Shown here one piece after another: positions 1 through 5,949 of a stretch of 10,505 bases of DNA (position 1 is the stretch's first letter; each line of letters starts with the position of its first letter). The DNA is from REEB85 sp018971455 (GTDB lineage: Bacteria > Pseudomonadota > Alphaproteobacteria > Acetobacterales > Acetobacteraceae): assembly GCA_028871195.1 (NCBI GenBank), contig JAGWNT010000113.1:1-10505 (forward strand), in the 5' to 3' direction. Under the pieces are notes generated by a model that saw only the letters and a list, made by a program, of their open reading frames with translations, searched no databases and was not told the DNA's origin. The position numbers were made by a program, and so were the translations under genes.

Positions 1-145
1 ACCGCGCCCCGGGCGCGCCGCCATGACACGACGCCTTGCATCCTCGGGCCTATCCGCATCCTGTGCCTTGGGGGCTGTGGCGTGCAACGGCAAACTGGCG
101 GGCCCGCACCTCCCGCGCAACGCAAAGACGTGATCTGCGGCCTGC
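1..145. other. Left-edge noncoding stretch downstream of the flavoprotein gene
   Basis: No convincing gene is visible here. A 36-codon frame opens at the ATG at 23 and closes at 131-133, but it has no ribosome-binding sequence and resembles nothing I recognise. The flavoprotein stop codon (146-148 read on the minus strand) sits inside a short palindrome, GCCTAGGC at 144-151. I see no T-rich terminator tail after it on the minus strand. The stretch may hold the 3' end or control region of a gene outside the window. Confidence 0.4.
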
Positions 146-1336
146 CTAGGCCTCCTGCCCGGCGCTCCATCCGCTGGCCCAGGCCCACTGAAAATTGTAG
201 CCGCCGAGCCAGCCCGTCACATCCACCGCCTCGCCGATGACGTAGAGCCCCGGCACGGCCCGGGCCTCCATGCTGCGGGAGGACAGCCCATCGGTGGCGA
301 CGCCGCCCAGCGTGACCTCGGCCTTCGCGTAGCCTTCAGTGCCGCCGGGGGTGAGCGGCCAGGCCTTCAGGAAGGCCGCGATCCGGATCAGTTCGGCATC
401 CTTGAAAGATTGCATCGGCCGGCTGGGGAAATGCGTGGTGGTGAGCGCCTCGGCCAGGCGCTGGGGCAGCCATTCGCCGAGCACGCGGCGCAGTTCGGCC
501 TGCGGGCGGGCACGCTTGGCGGCCAGGAGCAGCGCCGCCGCATCGATATCCGCCAGCAGGTCGAGCGTGAGCGTCATGCCCGCGCGCCAATAGGACGAAA
601 TCTGCAGGATGGCCGGCCCCGACAGGCCACGATGGGTGAACAGCATGGCCTCGCGGAAGGCCTGCCTGCCGCAACGGGCGACAACCTCCAACGACACACC
701 GGCGAGCGCGCGCATCAGCTCGCCTTCGGGCGGCACGAAGGTGAGCGGCACCAGGGCGGGCCGCATCTCGGTCACCGGCAGGGCGAAGCGGCGGGCGATA
801 TCGTGGGTGAAGCCGGTGGCGCCCATCTTCGGGATGGACAGGCCGCCGGTGGCGAGCACCAGCGACGCGGCCGCGATCTCGCCATGGTCGGTCGCGATGC
901 GAAACCTGTCGGATCGGTTGACCTCGGTCACCTTGCCGGCCATCCGCAGCGTGACGCCGGCGGCCGCGCATTCGGCCAGCAGCATGGCGACGATGGCGCG
1001 TGCCGAGCCGTCGCAGAAGAGCTGACCGAGCGTCTTCTCGTGCCAGGCGATGCCGTGGCGATCGACCAGCGCCACGAAATCCCGCGGGGTGAAGCGGGCC
1101 AGGGCGGATTTGGCGAAATGCGGATTGGCCGAGAGAAAACGCTCCGGCCGCGTGTCGAGATTGGTGAAGTTGCACCGGCCGCCGCCGGAGATGAGGATCT
1201 TGGCCCCCGGATCGGGCAGATGATCGACCACGACCACCCGCCGGCCGCGGCGGCCCGCGGCGATGGCGCACATCAGTCCGGCCGCGCCGGCGCCGATGAT
1301 GACGATGTCGGTTGATTCCATGCCCCCCTTTGCCAT
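146..1336 (-). CDS. HI0933/BaiN-family FAD-binding flavoprotein (NAD(P)/FAD-dependent oxidoreductase)
   Basis: The 396-aa product is a predicted cytoplasmic flavoprotein of the HI0933/YhiN/BaiN family. Seen directly: an N-terminal Rossmann motif GAGAAG (residues 15-20) followed by an acidic residue after VVVV (D38); the family hallmark ISGGGRCNFTN (49-59); HEKTLGQLFCDGSA in the middle; and the C-terminal signature GEAVDVTGWLGGYNFQWAWA, which closes the FAD site. Length is typical of the family (about 390-400 aa). The ATG at 1336 is chosen because GAGG lies 5 nt upstream. A second ATG at 1321, preceded by a G-rich run, would give 391 aa. The open frame continues upstream to 2023, but that part is antisense to the exporter gene and has no flavoprotein character. 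Most members have no proven reaction. BaiN acts on bile acids in gut clostridia, and that role should not be transferred here. It is divergent from the LysE-type exporter. Confidence 0.9.
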   Translation of the reverse strand: MAKGGMESTDIVIIGAGAAGLMCAIAAGRRGRRVVVVDHLPDPGAKILISGGGRCNFTNLDTRPERFLSANPHFAKSALARFTPRDFVALVDRHGIAWHEKTLGQLFCDGSARAIVAMLLAECAAAGVTLRMAGKVTEVNRSDRFRIATDHGEIAAASLVLATGGLSIPKMGATGFTHDIARRFALPVTEMRPALVPLTFVPPEGELMRALAGVSLEVVARCGRQAFREAMLFTHRGLSGPAILQISSYWRAGMTLTLDLLADIDAAALLLAAKRARPQAELRRVLGEWLPQRLAEALTTTHFPSRPMQSFKDAELIRIAAFLKAWPLTPGGTEGYAKAEVTLGGVATDGLSSRSMEARAVPGLYVIGEAVDVTGWLGGYNFQWAWASGWSAGQEA

Positions 1337-1387
1337 GGTAGCCTCGTCCCCGACCAGCCCGCCCCGCCCGCTACCGAGGAGCCCGCC
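1337..1387. promoter_or_regulatory. 51-bp divergent control region with a GGTAGC/GCTACC inverted repeat
   Basis: This gap separates the two divergent starts. GGTAGC (1337-1342) and GCTACC (1370-1375) form a perfect 6-bp inverted pair 27 bp apart, each next to the GAGG-type ribosome-binding sequence of one gene. The gap is too short for two independent promoters, so they must overlap or extend into the coding ends. I see no clear -35/-10 pair. The repeat may be an operator or chance in G+C-rich sequence. Confidence 0.3.
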
Positions 1388-2005
1388 ATGCCCGAGTTGC
1401 ACCTCTATCTCGGCTTCCTGCTCGCCAGCACCGTCCTGTTCCTCATCCCCGGGCCGAACGTGGCGCTGATCGTCGCCAACAGCGTGGCCTACGGCACGCG
1501 CTACGGCCTGCTGACGATGGCCGGCACGGCGTCGGCCATGGTGGTGCAGCTGGCGGTGACCGCGGCCGGCATGGCCGCACTGCTCGGCGCGATGGCCGGC
1601 TGGTTCGAGGTGGTGCGCTGGATCGGCGTGGCCTATCTGCTGTGGCTCGGCCTGCGGCAATGGCGCGCGCCCGCCGGCGACCTGTCGCTGGTCCGCGCCC
1701 AGCCACGCTCGCCCGCCGGCATCTTCCTGCGCGGCCTGCTGGTGTCGTTGACCAACCCCAAGACGCTGTTTTTCTACGGGGCCTTCTTCCCGCAATTCAT
1801 CGTGCCGGGGCCGGAGCTCGGCCGGCAGGTGGCCGTCCTGGCGGCCAGTTTCCTCGGCCTCGCCTTGCTGGTGGATGGCAGCTGGGCGGTGCTGGCCGGG
1901 CATGTTCGCGGCGCGCTGGCAACGCGCGGGAGGCTGCGCAACCGGCTGTCCGGCGGGCTTCTGATCGGCGCCGGCGTCGGGCTGGCGCTGGCCCGGCATC
2001 GCTGA
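1388..2005 (+). CDS. LysE/RhtB-family amino-acid exporter
   Basis: The 205-aa product is a polytopic inner-membrane protein of the LysE superfamily (RhtB branch). Members export amino acids such as homoserine, threonine, lysine or leucine, driven by the membrane potential or proton gradient. Seen directly: a hydrophobic first segment ending in the family signature PGPN (residues 21-24), followed by ALIVANSVAYGTRYGLLTMAG; further hydrophobic segments near residues 40-70, 70-90, 115-140, 145-170 and at the C-terminus; and the conserved LVSLTNPKTLFFYGAFFPQF stretch before helix four. The length matches the family (about 205 aa). The ATG at 1388 has GAGGA about 7 nt upstream (1376-1380). It is divergent from the flavoprotein gene and is followed by an AT-rich gap. 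Substrate cannot be read from sequence. A regulator of the LysR or Lrp type often neighbours such genes, but none is visible here. Confidence 0.92.
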   Translation: MPELHLYLGFLLASTVLFLIPGPNVALIVANSVAYGTRYGLLTMAGTASAMVVQLAVTAAGMAALLGAMAGWFEVVRWIGVAYLLWLGLRQWRAPAGDLSLVRAQPRSPAGIFLRGLLVSLTNPKTLFFYGAFFPQFIVPGPELGRQVAVLAASFLGLALLVDGSWAVLAGHVRGALATRGRLRNRLSGGLLIGAGVGLALARHR

Positions 2006-2116
2006 CCGTGAGTCAAAATTCACTTAATTCACAAAAATAATATTGATTTTTAGACGTTTTTGGCGTAGACAGGCCATTCCTCGCCTTCAGCTTGAAGCTC
2101 GACCCAGGTGGCTGTC
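2006..2116 (+). promoter_or_regulatory. AT-rich leader upstream of the PEP-CTERM gene
   Basis: Bases 2011-2061 contain only about 10 G or C in 51, against roughly 70% in the surrounding genes. ATTCAC occurs twice as a direct repeat (2018-2023 and 2027-2032, 9-bp period). AAAAAT (2033-2038) and ATTTTT (2046-2051) form an inverted pair. A possible sigma-70-like promoter is TTGATT (2043-2048), 17 bp, TAGACA (2066-2071), but the match is weak. The island most likely holds the promoter and operator of the downstream secreted-protein gene. A sigma-54 reading was considered, but the GG and GC spacing is off by one. Confidence 0.45.
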
Positions 2117-2875
2117 ATGGTTGTCCGTCTCAAATTGCGTCCCAAAGGCCATCTCATGCCCAGATTCTGGCTGGCCATGGGTCTGGTGCTGGCGGCCCCG
2201 CCCTTCGCGCGCGCCGCGACAGTGCTCGACCTCGGAACCGCAGGGCGGGCGGCCAACTGGCAGGCAAGCGCCGGCGGCGGCAGTGCCGCCTCGTTCCAGA
2301 TGAATTGGGGCGGCATCTCGATCACCAGCAGCGGCAATGCTGGCGGCGCCTTCCTGGCCGGTGGCAGCCTCGGCGCCTTCGACGGCATGTGGTCGGCCAG
2401 CGAGGCGTTCACCGTGCCTCAGGGCGCCACCAACCTCAGCCTCAGCTTCTCCGGCTTCAATGCCGATGACCGCGCGCTGCTGGAATTGAACGGCACGGTG
2501 ATCGGCAACGAGACGCTGTTCGGCACGGTCGGGCCCGGCCAGATGGTCACCACGCCCGGCGGCCCGCTGGAGAATTTCGCGTTCAACAACACCATCGCCG
2601 CCACCATCAACAGCGGCTTCGTGATCGGCGGGTCCAACCTGCTCACGCTGGTCGTCAACAACACGGATCTCGGTGTGGGCATGGGCGCCATCACCCCGAT
2701 CTCGACGGTGGACGGCACCAACGCCACGCTGGTGGCGACGATGAGTTACGATGCGCCGATCGCTGTCACCGCCGCCGACACGCCGGTGCCGGAGCCGGCC
2801 TCCTTCCTGCTGTTCGGCGGCGCGCTCGGCTCCTTCGCGCTGGTGCGCCGCCGGGCTCCGGTCCGCGCCGGCTGA
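2117..2875 (+). CDS. Secreted PEP-CTERM sorting domain protein of unknown function
   Basis: The 252-aa product begins with a Sec signal peptide: a basic N-region, a hydrophobic stretch LAMGLVLAA, and a likely cut after ARA (residue 33). The mature domain is rich in Gly, Ala, Ser, Thr and Asn and low in Lys, with alternating beta-type segments (for example LSLSFSGFNADDRALLELNG), typical of extracellular beta-sandwich proteins. The C-terminus is a textbook PEP-CTERM tail: VPEP (224-227), a hydrophobic helix ASFLLFGGALGSFALV, then RRR (244-246). In known systems exosortase recognises this tail, and the proteins are linked to exopolysaccharide and biofilm. No exosortase gene is in this window. 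The ATG at 2117 is chosen for AGGTGG 5 nt upstream. The ATG at 2156, with AAAGG 7 nt upstream, gives a shorter signal peptide and 239 aa and is a real alternative. It converges on the C45 hydrolase gene. I do not recognise the central domain. Confidence 0.85.
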   Translation: MVVRLKLRPKGHLMPRFWLAMGLVLAAPPFARAATVLDLGTAGRAANWQASAGGGSAASFQMNWGGISITSSGNAGGAFLAGGSLGAFDGMWSASEAFTVPQGATNLSLSFSGFNADDRALLELNGTVIGNETLFGTVGPGQMVTTPGGPLENFAFNNTIAATINSGFVIGGSNLLTLVVNNTDLGVGMGAITPISTVDGTNATLVATMSYDAPIAVTAADTPVPEPASFLLFGGALGSFALVRRRAPVRAG

Positions 2876-2880
2876 CCTGG

Positions 2881-2900
2881 CCGCCCGGTCCGGCGGGCGG
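2881..2900. terminator. Hairpin between convergent genes
   Basis: CCGCCCG (2881-2887) and CGGGCGG (2894-2900) form a perfect 7-bp stem with a 6-nt loop, in the 30-bp gap between two converging stop codons (TGA at 2873-2875 and TAG at 2906-2908, minus). There is no T-run on either strand, so it is not a canonical intrinsic terminator, though a GC-only hairpin could still serve both directions. Confidence 0.4.
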
Positions 2901-2905
2901 GACGC

Positions 2906-4042
2906 CTATTCGGCGGCGGCGCGGGCCGCGCGCTCCATCTCCAGCGTGTAGCGGGTGAACGTCGCGCCGAGCGCCGGCAGGGGCGCCACCTCCATCACGC
3001 CCAGCGCCGGCTGCATCACCACGGTGGCGACGGTTGCCGTCAGCGTGCCGTCCATGCCCGCGCGCGGTGGCCGGCACACCGACCAGGGGGTGGCGAAATC
3101 ATCGGCCAGCGCGGCCTTCACATCGTCCAGCGTGATCGCACCGCGCCGGGGCGCGAGCAGGTCGTGCACCCGCCGGTCACGGTAGATGCTGCACGGCGTG
3201 GCGGCGATGCCGGTGTCGCGCAGCTTGGCCAGGGCCACGGGGCTCACGAAATGGTTGGCATGCACCAGCAGCCCGGCCTCGGGGTGCAGCAGGAACGCCT
3301 CGTCCGGCGCGCACTCGAAATCGATCGCCACCCCCTCGCCCGCGCGGCTGCCGCTGACGATCATGTTGTTGGCGGCCGATTTGGCGGTGGCGTGCACGGC
3401 GTGCATCGCCAGGGCCAGATGCGGCTGCTCCAGCGCCTTGCGCCGGATGAGCGCGAGCGGCACGCCGATGTCGCGATAGTCGCGGTCCGATTGCAGGTAG
3501 TTGGCGGTGATCGCGATTCCGGCCGCGTTGAGGCCGGAGCGGGCCAGGCCGCCAGCCTCGGTGAAGGTCAGCACATCCGGCCCGTCCGGATTGCGGATGC
3601 GCAGCACGATGGCGGTTTCGGCGCACTCCGCCTTCCAGTCCCAGTTCTGCGCATGGATCACCTGCCGCGCGCGCGCGGCCTCGGGCAGCACCACCACGCC
3701 GGTGCAGCCATCCTGCGCGGCCAGCCGGGCGCGCAGGGCGGGGCGGGTGGCGAGCTTGAGGATTTCGGTGCGGGCGTTGAGCAGCACGATATCCTCGAAC
3801 GCCACCTCCGCACCCTCGGCGATGCCGCGCATCTCTTGGATATAGCCCGCCTCGAATTGTTCGATGATGGGCAGGAAGGTGCGCACCAGCTCGGCGACGG
3901 CCGCGGTGTCGAACGCCATGGCGGCGAGCTGGCTGGCGTAATGCGCGATGCCCCGGCGGATGCGGGCGGCGGCCTGCCGGCCATATTGCTGTCCGCGCAC
4001 ATGCGCGGGGCCGGAAATCTCGATCAGCGGAAATGCGTCCAT
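2906..4042 (-). CDS. C45-family peptidase / acyl-CoA:6-aminopenicillanate acyltransferase-like Ntn hydrolase
   Basis: The 378-aa product belongs to the peptidase C45 (AAT-like) family of N-terminal nucleophile hydrolases. The fungal prototype makes penicillin by exchanging acyl side chains; bacterial members are thought to cleave amide bonds of acylated amino acids or small peptides. Seen directly: EMRGIAEGA (70-78); LLNARTE (87-93); the autoprocessing site DGCT with Cys113 as the expected nucleophile (codon 3706-3704), equivalent to the Gly-Cys cut that makes the two subunits; HAQNWDW (130-136); SGLNAAGIAITAN (169-181); and a HANHF motif (261-265). No signal peptide is visible, so it is likely cytoplasmic. 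Length fits the family (about 350-380 aa). The ATG at 4042 has GGAGG 5 nt upstream; an ATG 30 bp further upstream lacks this. The gene is divergent from an ABC substrate-binding protein. True substrate is unknown; beta-lactam chemistry is not implied. Confidence 0.9.
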   Translation of the reverse strand: MDAFPLIEISGPAHVRGQQYGRQAAARIRRGIAHYASQLAAMAFDTAAVAELVRTFLPIIEQFEAGYIQEMRGIAEGAEVAFEDIVLLNARTEILKLATRPALRARLAAQDGCTGVVVLPEAARARQVIHAQNWDWKAECAETAIVLRIRNPDGPDVLTFTEAGGLARSGLNAAGIAITANYLQSDRDYRDIGVPLALIRRKALEQPHLALAMHAVHATAKSAANNMIVSGSRAGEGVAIDFECAPDEAFLLHPEAGLLVHANHFVSPVALAKLRDTGIAATPCSIYRDRRVHDLLAPRRGAITLDDVKAALADDFATPWSVCRPPRAGMDGTLTATVATVVMQPALGVMEVAPLPALGATFTRYTLEMERAARAAAE

Positions 4043-4368
4043 GCCGGCCTCCGTGCCTGTGGCACGGATCATTCCCCAGCTCTGCCGCGGAGGAAAGAAC
4101 AACCGGGGCCGAGCGCCGCGGCCGGCCTGCCGAAATGGCCGGCACGGCGTGCCTCTCAAACAGGCAAGCCGCCGCGCCGGCGGCAGAGGCCGCGCGCATC
4201 CGGCCAGACTGGCCTTGCAACAGGTCGACAGGACAGCGTTGAAAAACAATATGTAAGCCGTCCGGGAGCGCGTCGGGCGGCGGCGCCTTCGCAACGATGC
4301 AGGGTTCCGCTTGCAATTCTGCGCCGGTCGCAAGAGGCTCCATCGGCTGGAAGAACAGGGAGAATTTC
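4043..4368. promoter_or_regulatory. 326-bp divergent control region between the C45 hydrolase and substrate-binding protein genes
   Basis: No gene is supported in this stretch. It holds the hydrolase ribosome-binding dyad (listed separately), several G+C-rich inverted repeats such as GCCGCC-GCGCC-GGCGGC (4168-4184) and TGCCT/AGGCA (4150-4154, 4162-4166), and CTTGC/GCAAG (4310-4314, 4330-4334). There is one AT-rich patch at about 4239-4256 (TTGAAAAACAATATGTAA), the best place for promoter elements. TCGACA (4225-4230) with AATATG (4248-4253) at 17-bp spacing is a weak candidate for the plus strand. If that is right, the binding-protein transcript has an untranslated leader of about 110 nt. Confidence 0.4.
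4050..4068 (-). promoter_or_regulatory. 19-bp perfect dyad overlapping the ribosome-binding site of the C45 hydrolase
   Basis: TCCGTGCC (4050-4057), a TGT centre, and GGCACGGA (4061-4068) form a perfect 8-bp inverted repeat. On the minus-strand transcript it lies immediately before the hydrolase start, and the GGA of its GGAGG ribosome-binding sequence (complement of 4048-4052) is part of the stem. It could be a repressor operator on DNA or a hairpin limiting translation; the sequence alone does not decide. The 3-nt loop is tight for RNA, which slightly favours a protein-binding site. Confidence 0.5.
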
Positions 4369-5949
4369 ATGATCAAGCGACGTTCACTGCTCGCCGCCGG
4401 CGGCGCGGCGATGGCCGCTGGCGGCCTCGCGCGGCCATCCCTCGCGCAGGGTGCCAAGGTTCTGAAATACGTGCCGCAGGCCAATCTCGCCAACCCTGAC
4501 CCGATCTGGACGACAGCCACCGTCGCCACCATTCACGGCTACATGGTCTGGGACACGCTCTACGGTATCGATGCCGGCCTGATCCCGCGCCCCCAGATGG
4601 TCGCCGGGCATCAGATCTCCAGCGACGGCAAGACCTGGCGCCTGACCCTGCGCGACGGGCTGTTCTGGCATGACGGCCCGCCGGTGCGCAGCACCGACTG
4701 CATCCCCTCCATCCAGCGCTGGGGCAAGCGCGATCCGCTCGGCCAGAAGCTGATGAGCCTCGTCACCGGCATGAAAGCCGTGGACGACAAGAATTTCGAG
4801 ATCAGCCTCTCCAAGCCGTTCTCGCTGCTGCCCTATGTGCTGGGCGCCGCTGGCTGCTTCATCATGCCCGAGCGCATCGCCAAGACCGACGCCTTCACCC
4901 AGATCAACGAATTCGTCGGAAGCGGGCCGTTCAAGTTCCTCCGGAACGAATGGGTCTCCGGCTCCTCGGCCGCCTACGCGAAGTTCGACAAATACACTCC
5001 GCGCAGCGAGCCGCCGAGCTACTGGTCCGGCGGCAAGGTGGCGAATTTCGACCGTGTTGAATGGAAGATCATCCCCGATCCGGCAACCGCCGCCGCGGCG
5101 TTGCAGACCGGCGAGGTGGACTGGGTGGAGCAGCCGCTGATCGACCTGCTGCCGACCCTGCGCAAATCGCCCGATGTGGTGGTGGAAGTGCTCGACCCAC
5201 TGGGGGCGCTCGGCATCATCGCCTTCAACCATACGCTGCCGCCCTTCAACAGCCCGAAGATGCTCCAGGCGGTGCTGCATGCCGTCGATCAGAAGGAATA
5301 CGTCCAGGCCGTCGTCGGCGCCCAGCCGCAGCTCGGCCGCGAGCCGGTCGGTTTCTTCACCGCCGGCTCGCCCTACGCCAACGACGTCGGGATCGCGGCG
5401 CTGACCAGCCCGCGCGATCTCACGCTGGCCAAGAAGCTCGTCGCCGAAAGCGGCTACAAGGGCGAGAAAGTCGTGCTGATGTCGCCCTCCGATCAGCCGC
5501 AGCTGCAGATCATGGCGCAGGTGACGGCGGACCTCTACAAGAAGCTTGGCCTCAACGTCGATTACGTCAGCATGGATTGGGGCACGCTGGTCAGCCGGCG
5601 CGCCAGCAAGAAGCCGATCGACCAGGGCGGCTGGAACAGTTTCTGCACCACCTGGGGCGGGTTGCAGGTGTCGAACCCTGGCAGTTCCTTCCCGCTGCGC
5701 GGCAATGGCGGTGCCGGCTGGTTCGGCTGGCCGAACGACCCCAAGATGGAGGCGCTGCGCGAGCAATGGTTCGACGCACCCGACCTCAAGGCCCAGCAGG
5801 TGATCACCGGCGAGATGCAGGCGCTGGCCTTCAAGGATGTCCCCTTCATCCCGGTCGGCCAATGGTTCACGCCGACCGCCCACCGCAAGAACCTGGTCGA
5901 TTTCGTGAAGTCGGGCACGATCTCGTTCTGGAGCGTCAAGCGGGTCTGA
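4369..5949 (+). CDS. Family 5 ABC transporter substrate-binding protein (peptide/opine type)
   Basis: The 526-aa product is a periplasmic solute-binding protein of the DppA/OppA class (SBP family 5), which delivers peptides, opines, nickel complexes or related solutes to an ABC importer. Seen directly: a Tat-like leader with KRRSLL (residues 3-8), an Ala/Gly-rich hydrophobic stretch and a likely cut after SLA (26); the family signature SSDGKTWRLTLRDGLFWHDG (84-103) followed by STDCIPSIQRW; a GSGPFKF turn; a hinge-region segment IIPDPATAAAALQTGEVDWVE; and an expected total length. The ATG at 4369 has AGGGAG 6 nt upstream; earlier in-frame starts at 4297 lack this and would bury the leader. There is no lipobox Cys, so it is soluble. 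No permease or ATPase gene follows; instead the stop codon abuts the oppositely oriented cyclodeaminase-family gene, so the gene is transcribed alone here. The divergent C45 hydrolase suggests an amide-containing substrate (inference). Confidence 0.93.
   Translation: MIKRRSLLAAGGAAMAAGGLARPSLAQGAKVLKYVPQANLANPDPIWTTATVATIHGYMVWDTLYGIDAGLIPRPQMVAGHQISSDGKTWRLTLRDGLFWHDGPPVRSTDCIPSIQRWGKRDPLGQKLMSLVTGMKAVDDKNFEISLSKPFSLLPYVLGAAGCFIMPERIAKTDAFTQINEFVGSGPFKFLRNEWVSGSSAAYAKFDKYTPRSEPPSYWSGGKVANFDRVEWKIIPDPATAAAALQTGEVDWVEQPLIDLLPTLRKSPDVVVEVLDPLGALGIIAFNHTLPPFNSPKMLQAVLHAVDQKEYVQAVVGAQPQLGREPVGFFTAGSPYANDVGIAALTSPRDLTLAKKLVAESGYKGEKVVLMSPSDQPQLQIMAQVTADLYKKLGLNVDYVSMDWGTLVSRRASKKPIDQGGWNSFCTTWGGLQVSNPGSSFPLRGNGGAGWFGWPNDPKMEALREQWFDAPDLKAQQVITGEMQALAFKDVPFIPVGQWFTPTAHRKNLVDFVKSGTISFWSVKRV

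Noticed and set aside
23..133. 36-codon frame with a faint lipobox-like AVAC
   Set aside because: No ribosome-binding sequence, poor hydrophobic core and no match to a small lipoprotein family I know; likely chance.
1337..2023. Upstream extension of the flavoprotein open frame to a 625-aa protein
   Set aside because: The extra part is antisense to a clear LysE exporter, is rich in Gln, Arg, Gly and His as expected of G+C-rich shadow frames, and the flavoprotein motif begins right after the ATG at 1336.
2061..2075. TGGC...GGCC as a sigma-54 promoter for the PEP-CTERM gene
   Set aside because: The distance between the GG and GC elements is one base short of the canonical spacing and the flanking bases do not match.
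4060..4075. TGGCACG resembling a sigma-54 -24 element
   Set aside because: The expected GC of the -12 element is missing at the right spacing (ATTCC instead of TTGCA), and the match is explained by the 19-bp dyad.
3164..4372. 402-aa plus-strand open frame across the C45 hydrolase and its control region
   Set aside because: The hydrolase on the other strand carries all family motifs; this frame is His, Gly, Arg and Gln rich with no domain and runs through the regulatory gap.
4384..5883. 499-aa open frame antisense to the substrate-binding protein
   Set aside because: It mirrors a well-supported gene, has shadow-like composition, no recognisable motif and no ribosome-binding sequence.
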